DNA of 64,000 nt, from the NCBI RefSeq assembly GCF_030317105.1, contig NZ_JASZYG010000019.1:1-64000 (forward strand), given 5' to 3'. The stretch's first letter is position 1. The number at the start of each line of letters is the position of its first letter. A model generated the notes under the pieces. That model was not told the origin of the DNA. It worked only from the letters and a program-made list of their open reading frames with translations, and did no database searches. This DNA comes from Variovorax brevis (GTDB taxonomy: Bacteria; Pseudomonadota; Gammaproteobacteria; Burkholderiales; Burkholderiaceae_C). Made by a program: the position numbers and the translations under genes. Shown in pieces: positions 54,250 to 63,460 of this stretch.

Positions 54250-54918
54250 TCAGCGCTCTTCCAGCCCGGTGCATTGCTGGACTTGGATCAGCTTGCAGCC
54301 CGTCTTGCCTTGCAGTTCGTCAAAGCTCACGCCGGGCGCCATCTCGACCACCTTCAGGCCTTCGGGCGTCACGTCCATCACGCCCAGGTCGGTGATGATG
54401 CGGTTGACCACGCCCACGCCGGTCAGCGGCAGGGTGCAGTGCTCGAGAATCTTCAGGTCCTCGGTGCCGTCCTTCTTTTTGGCGACGTGTTCCATCAGCA
54501 CGATCACGCGCTTGACGCCGGCCACGAGATCCATCGCGCCGCCCATGCCCTTGACCATCTTGCCGGGGATCATCCAGTTGGCGAGGTCGCCCTTTTCGCT
54601 GACCTGCATCGCGCCGAGGATGCTGAGGTTGATCTTGCCGCCGCGGATCATCGCGAAGCTGTCGTGGCTGCCGAAGATCGCGCTGCCGGGCAGCGTGGTC
54701 ACGGTCTGCTTGCCGGCGTTGATGAGGTCGGCGTCAACTTCATCTTCCGTCGGGAAGGGGCCGATGCCGAGCATGCCGTTCTCGCTTTGCAGCCAGACTT
54801 CCTTGTCGCCGACGAAGTTCGCGACCAGCGTGGGGATGCCGATGCCGAGGTTCACATAGAAGCCGTCTTGCAGTTCTTGCGCCGCGCGTGCGGCCATTTG
54901 GTCTTGCGTCCAGGGCAT
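54250..54918 (-). CDS. scoB: 3-oxoacid CoA-transferase subunit B
   Basis: A 222-residue family I CoA-transferase beta subunit. ELQDGFYVNLGIGIPTLVANFV is followed by the catalytic glutamate region LQSENGMLGIGPFP, then GGKINLSILGAMQVSEKGDLANWMIPGKMVKGMGGAMDLVAG and a C-terminal domain. It pairs with subunit A, from which it is separated by one base. It transfers CoA from succinyl-CoA to a 3-oxoacid such as acetoacetate. Alternative names pcaJ or atoA cannot be excluded from sequence alone. Confidence 0.92.
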   Translation of the reverse strand: MPWTQDQMAARAAQELQDGFYVNLGIGIPTLVANFVGDKEVWLQSENGMLGIGPFPTEDEVDADLINAGKQTVTTLPGSAIFGSHDSFAMIRGGKINLSILGAMQVSEKGDLANWMIPGKMVKGMGGAMDLVAGVKRVIVLMEHVAKKKDGTEDLKILEHCTLPLTGVGVVNRIITDLGVMDVTPEGLKVVEMAPGVSFDELQGKTGCKLIQVQQCTGLEER

Positions 54919-54919
54919 G

Positions 54920-55660
54920 TCAGTTTCCTTTGCTGCTGTTCTTCACGGAGTCGACCGGCGCCGATGCGCGCACGGTGCGCTTTTCGATGCGCTTTTCGGG
55001 CGAGGCGTTGAGCACGATGCGGTGCACGTAGATGCCCGGCAGGTGGATGTCGTCGGGTGCCAGTTCGCCGACCTCGACGATCTTCTCGACCTCGACGATG
55101 CAGATCTTGCCGGCCATGGCAGCGGCCGGGTTGAAGTTGCGCGCCGTCAGGCGGAAGCGCAGGTTGCCGGACTTGTCGGCCACGTCGGCCTTGACCAGCG
55201 CCACGTCGGGCACCAGCGAGCGCTCCATGACGTAGGTCTCGCCGTCGAATTCGCGCAGTTCCTTGCCTTCGGCCACTTGCGTGCCGACACCGGTCTTGGT
55301 GAAGAAGGCCGGGATGCCCGCGCCGCCGGCGCGCAGCTTTTCAGCCAGCGTGCCTTGCGGCGTGAATTCGAGTTCGAGTTCGCCGGCCAGGTACTGGCGC
55401 TCGAACTCCTTGTTCTCGCCCACGTAGCTGGCGACCATCTTCTTGATCTGCCGCGTTTCCAGCAGTTTGCCGAGGCCGAAGCCGTCGACGCCCGCGTTGT
55501 TGGAGATGCAGGTCAGGTTCTTGACGCCCGAGTCGTGCAGCGCGTCAATCAGCGCCTCGGGAATGCCGCAGACGCCGAAGCCGCCGACAGCGAGGGACTG
55601 GTCATCGGCCACGACGCCCTTCAGCGCCGCATCGGCGGAGGGATAAATCTTGTTTGCCAT
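54920..55660 (-). CDS. scoA: 3-oxoacid CoA-transferase subunit A
   Basis: A 246-residue alpha subunit. Motifs are SLAVGGFGVCGIPEALIDAL, CISNNAGVDGFGLGKLL, KKMVASYVGENKEFERQYLAGELELEFTPQGTLAEKLRAGGAGIPAFFT, GTQVAEGKE and RSLVPDVALVKADVADKSGN. ATG 55660 is the family start. The frame upstream of it to 55732 is not conserved. It is in a leftward operon after the dioxygenase and a truncated BKACE gene. This context suggests catabolism of a beta-keto acid. Confidence 0.92.
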   Translation of the reverse strand: MANKIYPSADAALKGVVADDQSLAVGGFGVCGIPEALIDALHDSGVKNLTCISNNAGVDGFGLGKLLETRQIKKMVASYVGENKEFERQYLAGELELEFTPQGTLAEKLRAGGAGIPAFFTKTGVGTQVAEGKELREFDGETYVMERSLVPDVALVKADVADKSGNLRFRLTARNFNPAAAMAGKICIVEVEKIVEVGELAPDDIHLPGIYVHRIVLNASPEKRIEKRTVRASAPVDSVKNSSKGN

Positions 55661-55698
55661 GATGTCTTTGCAGAGTGTGGTTGTTGCCAATGCGGCGT

Positions 55699-55908
55699 TC
55701 AGCGCTGGTTTGCAGCCAGGGCCGCGCGGCAAAGATCACGGTGCGCTGCGGCGAACAGCCCACGCAAACCCACAATGTGGGCCTCCCTCGTAGCGGGGAT
55801 GTCTCGGTCCGGGAAACCCTCAGGCTCCCATTCGGGGCCGTAAGGGGCACAGGTGACGACGGGCTTTTGCTGGTTGTCGGGGAAGATGGAACCGTTCGGG
55901 AACTTCAT
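55699..55908 (-). pseudogene. N-terminal stump of a beta-keto acid cleavage enzyme (BKACE)
   Basis: The start MKFPNGSIFPDNQQKPVVTCAPYGPEW-PEGFPDRDIPATREAHI matches the opening of BKACE/3-keto-5-aminohexanoate cleavage proteins, which normally continue with the metal-binding GATVLHIHVRE block. Here homology ends after about 48 residues and the frame stops at 69. About 240 residues with the active site are missing. The start and its position in the operon are intact, so this is a recent internal deletion. Confidence 0.7.
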
Positions 55909-55968
55909 GGTGGCGTCTCTCGGATTTGATGGAGTCGAAGGGGTTGAAGGCGGCGGGCAAGGGCGGCT

Positions 55969-56820
55969 TCAGAAGGGCTTGTCGCCCACGATGGCGGCGC
56001 GGTCCATTTTTCGATGGCACGGCGCGTAGTCCATGACCGCGTAGTGCTGGGTGCTGCGGTTGTCCCAGATCGCCACGCTGTTGGGTTTCCAACGCCAGCG
56101 CACCTGGTATTCGGGGATGCTCGATTGGGCGATCAGGTATTGCAGGAGATCGCCACCGGCCTGGTTGTAGTCCTGGCCGAAGCGCACGTTCTTCTTGTTG
56201 TGGAAGTTGACGAAGTGCGTGGCAAAGGCGTTCACGTAGAGCAGCTTCTCGCCGGTCTCGGGGTGCGTGCGCACCACCGGATGCTCGGCGTCGGGGTATT
56301 GCGCGCGCATTGCCAGGCGCTTGTCCATCGGCATGGCCGCGGCGAAGGAGCTGTTGAAGCTGTGGTTGGCCCACAGGTCGGCGATCTGCGCCTTGATGTC
56401 GTCGGGAAGTTTGTCGTAGGCCATGACCATGTTGGCCCACATCGTGTCGCCGCCCACCGGGGGGCATTCGACGCAGCGCAGCACGGCGCCCAGCGGGGGT
56501 GTCGCGCGCCAGGTGCCGTCGCTGTGCCAGGCGTTCTCGTAGCGGTCGGCCGGGCTGTCCGGGGTCTTGTAGATCTGCACCAGGCCCGGTGCGTCGGGGT
56601 GCGAGGGCACCATCGGATGGTCCTCGAGCTGGCCCATGCGCGAGGCGAAGGCCACATGCGCCTGGGGTGTGAGGTCGTCCTGGTCGCGCAGGAACAGCAC
56701 GCGGTGCTTCAGCAAGGCGGCGTAGACCTCCTTGAACAGGCCGTCGTCAACGGCCGCGTCGGCCAGGTTCACGCCGATCAGCTCGGCGCCGATGCTGCAC
56801 GTCAGTTGTTCGATCTTCAT
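55969..56820 (-). CDS. TauD/TfdA-family 2-oxoglutarate dioxygenase
   Basis: A 283-residue Fe(II)/2-oxoglutarate enzyme. The first two metal ligands are in NAWHSDGTWRATPP (H-x-D near residue 98), and the distal His is in IWDNRSTQHYAVMDY near 260, followed by the Arg-containing CHRKMDRAAI that binds 2-oxoglutarate. The N-terminal KHRVLFLRDQ is also conserved. Substrates in this family include taurine, aryloxyacetates and gamma-butyrobetaine. In this operon a carnitine-like or other carboxylate substrate is possible but speculative. It starts 28 bp after the quinone oxidoreductase gene. Confidence 0.88.
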   Translation of the reverse strand: MKIEQLTCSIGAELIGVNLADAAVDDGLFKEVYAALLKHRVLFLRDQDDLTPQAHVAFASRMGQLEDHPMVPSHPDAPGLVQIYKTPDSPADRYENAWHSDGTWRATPPLGAVLRCVECPPVGGDTMWANMVMAYDKLPDDIKAQIADLWANHSFNSSFAAAMPMDKRLAMRAQYPDAEHPVVRTHPETGEKLLYVNAFATHFVNFHNKKNVRFGQDYNQAGGDLLQYLIAQSSIPEYQVRWRWKPNSVAIWDNRSTQHYAVMDYAPCHRKMDRAAIVGDKPF

Positions 56821-56848
56821 GGCTTGTCTCCTTCTGTTGTATTGCCTG

Positions 56849-57829
56849 TCAGACCACGAAGATCGACGAGCCCGTCGTTTTGCGCGACTCCAGATCGCGG
56901 TGCGCCTGCACGGCGTCCTCCAGGGCGTAGTGCTGGTTGATCTCGATCTTGATGCGGCCGTCGGCCACGTGGCCGAAGACTTCCTTGGCCAGATCTGCCT
57001 TTTCGACGGGGTCCGCGATGTAGTCGGCCAGTGCCGGGCGCGTCATGTAGAGCGAACCCTTGATCGCCAGCACTTGCGGGTCGAGTGCGGGAATGGGGCC
57101 GCTGGCTGCGCCGACGTAGACCAGCAGGCCGCGACGCTTGAGCGAGTCCAGCGAGCCCATGTAGGTGCTCTTGCCGACGCTGTCGAACACCACGTTCACG
57201 CCAACGCCGTCGGTGAGTTCGCGCACGCGCTTTGCGACGTCCTCGTGGCTGTAGTTGATCGTGTGTGCGCAGCCGTGGGCGCGGGCGATCTCGGCCTTCT
57301 CCTCGGTGGAGACCGTGCCGATCACGGTGATGCCGAGCAGCTTGGCCCATTGCGAGACGATCAAGCCGACGCCGCCTGCCGCGGCATGCAACAGCAAGGT
57401 GTCACCCTGCTTGAACGGGTAGATGCGGCGCATCAGGTAGGCACTGGTCAGGCCGCGCATCGTCATGGCGGCGGCCGTCTCGTACGAGATGCCCTCGGGC
57501 AGGCGGATCAGCGGGGCGGCCGGGATCAGCCGCTCGGTGCTGTAGGCGCCCAGCGTGTTGATGAAGCCGGTGTACGTGACGCGGTCGCCGACGGCCACGT
57601 TGGTCACGCCTTCGCCGATCGCCACGACGACGCCGGCTGCCTCGACGCCCAGGCCGCTCGGCATGGGCACGGCATACGTGCCGTTGCGAAAATAGGTGTC
57701 GGCGTAGTTGAGACCCACCGCCACGTGGCGCAGCCTCACTTGGCCCGGACCAGGATCGCCAACTTCGACGTCCTCGTAGCGAAGGACTTCGGGGCCGCCA
57801 GCCTCGTATTGGCGTACTGCTTTTGCCAT
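56849..57829 (-). CDS. Zinc-independent quinone oxidoreductase (MDR family)
   Basis: A 326-residue protein. Motifs are GPEVLRYEDVEVGDPGPGQVRLRHVAVGLNYADTYFRNG, GLGVEAAGVVVAIGEGV, the Rossmann loop LLLHAAAGGVGLIVSQWAKLLG (AAxGGVG, NADPH-binding) and VVFDSVGKSTYMGSLDSLKRRG. Zinc-ligand cysteines are absent, as expected for QOR-type members. It reduces quinones or enones with NADPH. It is the first gene of the leftward operon and divergent from the AraC regulator. Confidence 0.92.
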   Translation of the reverse strand: MAKAVRQYEAGGPEVLRYEDVEVGDPGPGQVRLRHVAVGLNYADTYFRNGTYAVPMPSGLGVEAAGVVVAIGEGVTNVAVGDRVTYTGFINTLGAYSTERLIPAAPLIRLPEGISYETAAAMTMRGLTSAYLMRRIYPFKQGDTLLLHAAAGGVGLIVSQWAKLLGITVIGTVSTEEKAEIARAHGCAHTINYSHEDVAKRVRELTDGVGVNVVFDSVGKSTYMGSLDSLKRRGLLVYVGAASGPIPALDPQVLAIKGSLYMTRPALADYIADPVEKADLAKEVFGHVADGRIKIEINQHYALEDAVQAHRDLESRKTTGSSIFVV

Positions 57830-57911
57830 GATGTCTGTCTCTTGAATGGGATTGGGATTGATGATTGAACTTTAGGGATTGCGACGAGTTGACGCTTCAC
57901 AACTCGCGACA

Positions 57912-57932
57912 TGCATTTCGCTATTCATGCCA
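57912..57932 (+). promoter_or_regulatory. AraC-site-like sequence GCATTTCG...TTCATGCCA
   Basis: The elements GCATTTCG (57913-57920) and TTCATGCCA (57924-57932) both occur in the direct repeats at 44785-44819. The site lies just upstream of ATG 57965, which favours that start for the regulator and suggests autoregulation. Confidence 0.45.
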
Positions 57933-57964
57933 GAATCCAGACCACTGAATTCGCCGCTCTCACC

Positions 57965-59026
57965 ATGGCTCCGCTGGTTCGCGCCGCTGCCCTGACCAAC
58001 TTCATGGAGGTCGCCGAAAGCCTCGGCTTCAATCCCCGGGAGGCACTGCGACATGCAGGCCTGAACCACAACCTGCTGAAGGATCCCGAGCAGCGCATCT
58101 CGACGGATGCCGTGGTGGCCTTGCTCGAAGAATCGGCAACCGGCTCCGGCTGCGACACCTTCGGCCTGCGCATGGCGGAATCGCGGCAGCTGTCGAGCTT
58201 CGGCGTGGTGAGCTTGCTGATCACCCATCAGGCGACCTTGCGCGACGCACTGATCACCACCATCGACTACAGGCACCTGCTCAACGAGAGCCTGGCGATG
58301 CAACTCGAGGATGCCGGCAGGATGGCGATCCTGCGCCAGGAGGTGCTGACCACCAAGCCATCACGCCAGGGGGCCGAACTGGCGCTGGGCGTGGTTTTCC
58401 GGATGTGCAGCGCCCTCATGGGCGCGCAATGGCGGCCAAGCAGCGTGAACTTCACGCACTCGGCGCCGTCCGACCTGCGCCTGCATCGCCGCGTGTTCGC
58501 CTGCAGGCTCGAATTCGACAGCGAGTTCAATGGCATCGTCTTCGCTGCGGCAGACCTTGCAGCGCCCAACCCGCGCGCCGACCCGGCCATGGCACGCTAC
58601 GCCCGGCAGTTCATCGAATCGCTGCCTCAGTCGCACGAAGATGCGATCGTGCTGGAGGTACGCAGGGCGATCTATCTGATGCTGCCCACGGGACGCGCCA
58701 CCAGCGAAAGCGTGGCACAGGGCTTGGGCATGAGCGTGCGTTCGATGCAGAGGCAACTCGATGAGGCCGGGGCGACATTTACGACCCTGCTCAACGCGGT
58801 TCGCTGCGAGTTGGCTCCCCGCTACATGGAGAACCCGAAGTTCAGCCTCAGCAGGATCTCCGAAATGCTCGGCTACAGCACGCAGGGTTCGTTCACGCGC
58901 TGGTTCGCGGCCCAGTTCGGAGAGCTCCCGTCGACATGGCGGGAGCGCGAGGAAGCCAGGCAACACTCGCGCGATCAGGGCCAGCGGGAAGGGCCGAAGC
59001 CGTCGACAGGCAAGACCGGCATCTGA
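57965..59026 (+). CDS. AraC-family regulator with arabinose-binding-like N-domain
   Basis: A 353-residue protein. The N-terminal part (LTNFMEVAESLGFNPREALRHAGLN, VVALLEESA, FGLRMAESRQLSSFGVVSLLITHQATLRDAL) is the ligand-sensing domain of the OruR/Mfs-type AraC group. The C-terminal DNA-binding domain has GRATSESVAQGLGMSVRSMQRQLDEAGATFTTLL and FSLSRISEMLGYSTQGSFTRWFAAQFGELPSTWRE, the two HTH motifs. ATG 57965 is chosen over 57911. It is divergent from the quinone oxidoreductase operon and likely regulates it. Possible sites also occur at the thiolase/FadD region. Confidence 0.9.
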   Translation: MAPLVRAAALTNFMEVAESLGFNPREALRHAGLNHNLLKDPEQRISTDAVVALLEESATGSGCDTFGLRMAESRQLSSFGVVSLLITHQATLRDALITTIDYRHLLNESLAMQLEDAGRMAILRQEVLTTKPSRQGAELALGVVFRMCSALMGAQWRPSSVNFTHSAPSDLRLHRRVFACRLEFDSEFNGIVFAAADLAAPNPRADPAMARYARQFIESLPQSHEDAIVLEVRRAIYLMLPTGRATSESVAQGLGMSVRSMQRQLDEAGATFTTLLNAVRCELAPRYMENPKFSLSRISEMLGYSTQGSFTRWFAAQFGELPSTWREREEARQHSRDQGQREGPKPSTGKTGI

Positions 59027-59091
59027 AGACCAGGCGCCGTGCGGGTTCTGTTGCAATAGCGACGCACGGGGAGCACATCCATCAGAACGTG

Positions 59092-59370
59092 TGCCGGATA
59101 CCGAGGTCGTAGCCATAGCCACGGGCCGCCCGATAGCCGGGCGCTGACGAATTGATGGCATTCGTGTAGCCCGGCCCCGAATCGGCCGAGGAAACGTTGA
59201 CCACCTGGATGGCCGCCCCATTCTCGTTGTCCGTCATCGTGGCGGTGGCGTACAGGGCCGTGCGCTTCTACAGGTTGTGCACGTAGCCGATGGCGAACTT
59301 CTCGGCCTTGGGACGCGGCGTGCCCACGGGTACCGCTCCATTGGGTGTGGTGAAGAACTCCCCCCTTCAC
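59092..59370 (-). pseudogene. C-terminal fragment of a Gram-negative porin
   Basis: Leftward reading gives EFFTTPNGAV, PKAEKFAIGYVHNL, an in-frame TAG, KRTALYATATMTDNENG, SADSGPGYTNAINSSAPGY and the terminal strand GYGYDLGIRHTF before the stop. The C-terminal Phe and the alternating strand pattern are typical of betaproteobacterial general porins. The N-terminal three-quarters are missing and the remaining piece is interrupted. Confidence 0.8.
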
Positions 59371-59729
59371 CTGTGAATACCTGCTAAGGCCAGCGTTGGC
59401 GCAATATGTGCATATGCGCCGCCCACAATCACAAGCTGTATGACGGCAATCAGTGATCTCGGACCTTCGGCGTGATCGCCCGGAAGGCGGCTCAGGGGCC
59501 CTCAGGGCCATTTCACGCTATCCGGGAGCGGCCGTTCAGGGCGATTGCATGTTGCGTGGTCTGCGGAATGCAATCAACTGTTGAAGGGCAAGTAACCAGG
59601 TGGACCAGTCGCTCGCGCTGAAGGGTGCCGAACGTCGGGTTGCCGCGATTGCCGTCATTCGGCAGCGGAATTTCGAAGGACAGCACCCAGTCTTTCTGAG
59701 GCCGTTGCTGTCTCGCCGCGCCCTTGATC
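59371..59729. other. No recognisable gene
   Basis: Unrecognised sequence between the porin stump and the LysR gene. It may hold insertion-element ends, but none could be defined. Confidence 0.4.
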
Positions 59730-60680
59730 CTAGTGGCGTACCTTCGTCTGACCGTAGCGACGTTGCTGCGCGCGAGAGTTCACCACGGCGTAAGCCTCCA
59801 GTGCCTCCAGCAACACGCGTACGCGAGTCGGCACCATGCGATTTCCGGGCATCACCGCCTGGACTGGCATCGCCGGCGGACGCAGCTTGTTCATCACCTC
59901 GACGAGTCGGCCAGCGGCGATCTCCTCGTCCACCATCACTTCGGGGACTTGGGCCAAGCCGAGGCCCAGCACAGCCGCCTGCACCATCGCCTCTCCGTCA
60001 TTGAAGCGCAGTGCCTGGTCTGGCAACAGCGACACCACTTGGCCCTTGATGCTGAACTGCTGGGGCCGCTGGCGCCCGCTTGTGGGCATGCGAAAAACGA
60101 TGTGGCGATGCCCAGCCAGATCCTGCACCGCCCGCGGTTTGCCGTGACGCTTCAGGTAGTCCGGAGAAGCCACAAGCCTCAGCACCTGGGTGTCGAAACG
60201 GCGCGCCACCAAGCTCGAGTCCTGCAAGTCGCCAGTGCGAATCGCAACATCGATGCTGTCCTTGACCAGATCGGAATAGGCATCGGAGAACCTCGCATCG
60301 ATCTCCAAGCCCGGATGCTGCTGCATCAGCCGCGCCAGAATGGGCAGCATCACCTTGCGGCCGTACACGATGGGCATGTCGATGCGCAGCATGCCGGTGG
60401 GTGCGGCGCGGGCGCCAGAGGCCTCGGTCTGCAACTGCTCCAGCTCAGCCAGTACCCGTTGGCAACGATCGAACAGGCGCTCGCCGTCGGACGTGAGGCT
60501 CACCTGCCGGGTAGTGCGATGAAACAAGCGCAGACTCAGGCTCTCCTCCAGCCGACTGACGGCTTTGGCCACAGTGGAAGGCGAGCTGCCCAACTCGCGA
60601 GCCGCAGCGGCGAAGCCACCCCGCTTGGCGGTTTCCGAGAAAGCCAGCAGCGTCTGCAAGCCCTGCATGGACGTCTCCAT
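59730..60680 (-). CDS. LysR-family transcriptional regulator
   Basis: About 316 residues from METSMQGLQTLLAFSETAKR. The winged HTH (GGFAAAARELGSSPSTVAKAVSRLEESLSLRLFHRTTRQVSLT) lies near 20-60. The effector-binding domain follows, with RIDMPIVYGRKVMLPILARL and DVAIRTGDLQDSSLVARRF. ATG 60680 is preferred over the frame start at 60704. It is divergent from the cupin gene at 60810, which is its most likely target. The class resembles CrgA-type repressors. Confidence 0.9.
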   Translation of the reverse strand: METSMQGLQTLLAFSETAKRGGFAAAARELGSSPSTVAKAVSRLEESLSLRLFHRTTRQVSLTSDGERLFDRCQRVLAELEQLQTEASGARAAPTGMLRIDMPIVYGRKVMLPILARLMQQHPGLEIDARFSDAYSDLVKDSIDVAIRTGDLQDSSLVARRFDTQVLRLVASPDYLKRHGKPRAVQDLAGHRHIVFRMPTSGRQRPQQFSIKGQVVSLLPDQALRFNDGEAMVQAAVLGLGLAQVPEVMVDEEIAAGRLVEVMNKLRPPAMPVQAVMPGNRMVPTRVRVLLEALEAYAVVNSRAQQRRYGQTKVRH

Positions 60681-60809
60681 GGATTGAGGAATCAATGTCG
60701 GCAATGTTAGTCATTCGCCGCATCTTCTCAAGCATTGCCGTTCCTTGAATACTTCACACACCCGTTGCGCAGCGGTCACTTCAACCTCAACCGACAAGGA
60801 CCCATCGTC

Positions 60810-61187
60810 ATGAACGTGATCGCACAAGGCATTCCCACCCCTGCAGACATCCCCGGCGTCGCCCACGCCACCTGGGCGGGTCAAGCCCATGGCCTGAAAC
60901 AGCTCTCCGTCTGGCGCCAATCCATGCAGCCCGGTGCGGCCACGCCTGCGCACAGCCACGACTGCGACGAAGTCGTCCTTTGTCTGGCAGGGCAGGGCGA
61001 ACTGCACATCGATGGCCGCGTGCAGCGCTTCGGTGCCAATGAAACTCTGATCCTGCCGCGCAACAGCCAGCACCAGATCTTCAACACCGGCGCCCTGACG
61101 ATGGAAACCCTCGGCGTGTTCGGTGCGACGCCAGTCAACACCTTCCTGCCGGAAGGCGAGGTGCTGGCGCTGCCTTGGTCCAGCTAA
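60810..61187 (+). CDS. Small cupin-domain protein
   Basis: A 125-residue single-domain cupin. Motif 1 is PAHSHDCDEVVLCLAGQGELHIDG (His, His, Glu metal ligands) and motif 2 is LILPRNSQHQIFNTG (His ligand). ATG 60810 is chosen. The frame is open from 60735 but the upstream part is not cupin-like. It could be a small dioxygenase, isomerase or a sensor of a metabolite. Substrate is unknown. It is divergent from a LysR regulator. Confidence 0.85.
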   Translation: MNVIAQGIPTPADIPGVAHATWAGQAHGLKQLSVWRQSMQPGAATPAHSHDCDEVVLCLAGQGELHIDGRVQRFGANETLILPRNSQHQIFNTGALTMETLGVFGATPVNTFLPEGEVLALPWSS

Positions 61188-61359
61188 ACTAAGGCAACGC
61201 TGTTCAATAGGAAACGGCACTTCGAAGGGATTCACCGCACCAGTGGAGCAGCAGCGCTCCCTGAAGCACTGCTCGACACCGGCTCCGCTTGGCGGCTTCG
61301 CAGCGTCATGCACATATCCACATGATGCAGAGAGTCCTTGGCCGACTGATTGAGCTTGG

Positions 61360-61522
61360 AGCAAGTTTGCGGGTCGTCGTGAGATGGACCTGGTAGGCCG
61401 GCAGGCGAGCGTGGAAGTGTCCCGCGTAGAGCGAGACCTGTTGCAGGCAGGACAGCTGCGTGGTCTCGGGCGAGATTGCGAATGCCCATGTCTTCGAGCA
61501 TCCGCTGGCGTAGCGGTGTCAT
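61360..61522 (-). pseudogene. N-terminal remnant of a tyrosine integrase
   Basis: MTPLRQRMLEDMGIRNLA is followed after a frameshift by QLSCLQQVSLYAGHFHA and YQVHLTTTRKLAPSSI. This matches the SAM-like core-binding domain of tyrosine integrases found with IS91-type or integron-like elements. The catalytic domain is missing. Confidence 0.7.
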
Positions 61523-62467
61523 GGCGAAGCTCCTTTGCAAGTGGAACGGATGAAGCGCTGCGAACAGCAACTGCATGTTCCCCATCGGGAACTTCACCGG
61601 AAATGCGCCCGGCCAGCGGGTGCGCGCGACACCGCCGATCAGGCACTACTGCGCCAGCGGTTTGATTCAGTCGTTGATCTGCACGGAGTTTGGCATGGTG
61701 GATCGGCCGCGACATGGACATAGCTTGTTCGTTCATGCCCACTGGTCTTTCCACTCCAGGAAACACCACCATGGGCGTCATCCCTGGTTCTGGACACCTC
61801 GCGCGGTCGTCGCAACGAACGAGAAGGCCTTGGCAAGGTGGAACCAGACGCTGCAACTATGCGGAGGTCGCGCTGGCGACTTTCATTCTGGGACAGGGGC
61901 CGGCGCCACCCTGTCAAGAGGAACTGCGCATGGTTGAGACCTGCGCATAGGCAGCGTTTGCTGCCTTTCACTGTCACTTGGCGAACTCACGCTCTGCTGC
62001 ACGTTGCGGTCGCTCGGGTTTGCGCTGGTTCAAATATCGATGGCTGCTTCCCGAGTGATGCAGACGTTGCTCGTTGCTGGTCCCTTGAGTGGCGTCGCAG
62101 CCCCTTTATCGAAGGCCGATCGAAAGGCCGCTGTTCTTGCTGCCGAAGCGGCAATCCGGGCCGTTTTGCAACCCCCAACTTCCCACGCGCAAGTTCGGAT
62201 TTCCACGGATGAAGGGGCCGGTGTCAGATGGCCTTGGACGCCGCAGATTGACGCAACCTGGGCATTGGCAAGCTTTCTGGCGCTCGCTGCATGGCCGTGC
62301 GAGACCTCCTTGCACTGCGCAGTCGAACGCTTGGTCGCGTCAGCGCCGCAGAAGCCGGCCAAAATGCTCGCGCTCGAACTGCCGGCGTGGTCGTCCCACG
62401 CGCTCGTCAAAGTCTTGTGCTTGGCCTTGCGTGGTCTTGCCGTGTCCATCTGGCGCCACGAACGCTG
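61523..62467. other. About 0.95 kb without a recognisable gene
   Basis: Several frames of 80-180 residues exist on both strands, but none shows domain features and they conflict with one another. It is probably degraded mobile DNA beside the integrase relic. Confidence 0.4.
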
Positions 62468-63364
62468 CTACCTTGCCATCGACTGCAGCAGCACGATGTC
62501 GAGAAACGCATCGACGAGTTGGTGTCGGTCGCCCTTCAGGTGAATCGCGAAGACGTCCGCTGTCGTCTTGAGGCCGCTGAGGGGAAGAAAGCGTACATCG
62601 CTCCGATTGTTGTCCGCCACTGACTTGCCGATCAGCGCAAACCCCAGTCCGGCAGCCACGAGGCACAGGGCCGTGTGGATCTCCTTGGCTTCATAGGCTA
62701 TGCGCGGTTTGACATCGGCCTGTTCCAGCGCCTGGATCGTGCGCCTTGCAAAGCTGCTGTTGGGGTCCTTGGGGTAGCTTATGAACGGCATCTGCCCAAG
62801 GTCCCCCGACTTGAGCATCTTGCGCCGAGCGAGCGTGCTCTCCATTGGCAACGCGACCAGCAACGGGTCGGTGAACAAGGGCACGCATTCCAGGTCGTCC
62901 TCCGTGCTGAAGGGGCCGATCGTGCGGGCGAGACCGACGTGGATCAATCCGTTGCGCAATGCTTCGCCCTGATGTTCCGTGAGGATCTCGGTGAGATCGA
63001 TCCGCACTTTTGGCGCGCTCGCGCTCAAGCTTCGCACTGCATCTGGCAGCACTGAGAAGATCGTCGAGCGCGTGAAGCCGATGCTCAGCCAACCGGACCG
63101 CCCCTGCGACAGGTCTTTTGCCTCATCCAGCATCCGCTGCGAATCGGACAGCAGGAGCTTGGCCTTCGGATAAAGAAATCTGCCAAGAGGCGTCAGCTTC
63201 ATCGGGCGCGTCGAACGGTCGAACAACTTGCTCCCGAGAAGGCCCTCCAGTTGCGCGATCTGCATGCTCACCGCCGTCGGCACGACGTGCAGCCGGGTGG
63301 CAGCCAGGTTCGCACTGTTGGCATCGACCACCTCGCAAAAGTACCGCAACGACTTCAAGTTCAT
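62468..63364 (-). CDS. LysR-family transcriptional regulator
   Basis: A 298-residue protein beginning MNLKSLRYFCEVVDANS. The winged HTH (NLAATRLHVVPTAVSMQIAQLEGLLGSKLFDRSTRPMKLTPLGRFL) is followed by an effector domain with GWLSIGFTRSTIFSVLPDAVRSL and IHVGLARTIGPFS. The form is close to BenM/CatM-type regulators of aromatic catabolism. ATG 63364 is the family start. It is divergent from the RraA-family gene, its likely target. Confidence 0.9.
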   Translation of the reverse strand: MNLKSLRYFCEVVDANSANLAATRLHVVPTAVSMQIAQLEGLLGSKLFDRSTRPMKLTPLGRFLYPKAKLLLSDSQRMLDEAKDLSQGRSGWLSIGFTRSTIFSVLPDAVRSLSASAPKVRIDLTEILTEHQGEALRNGLIHVGLARTIGPFSTEDDLECVPLFTDPLLVALPMESTLARRKMLKSGDLGQMPFISYPKDPNSSFARRTIQALEQADVKPRIAYEAKEIHTALCLVAAGLGFALIGKSVADNNRSDVRFLPLSGLKTTADVFAIHLKGDRHQLVDAFLDIVLLQSMAR

Positions 63365-63460
63365 AAATATTGATCTTAAAGTCAAAAGACGTTGGTTGTG
63401 TTACTGCTTTTGCTCACTGAACATCGAGTTTGTTCCTGCCCCAACTCCTGGAGACAAACT
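63365..63460. promoter_or_regulatory. Divergent LysR / RraA promoter region
   Basis: AT-rich spacer containing ATAAATATTGATCTTAAAGT near the LysR start, where a LysR-type T-N11-A site and promoter would be expected. TCCTGGAG near 63447-63453 is the ribosome site for the RraA gene. Confidence 0.45.

Noticed and set aside
62004..62543. Plus-strand frame of 179 codons
   Set aside because: It runs into the LysR gene from the opposite strand, with no ribosome site and no family resemblance.
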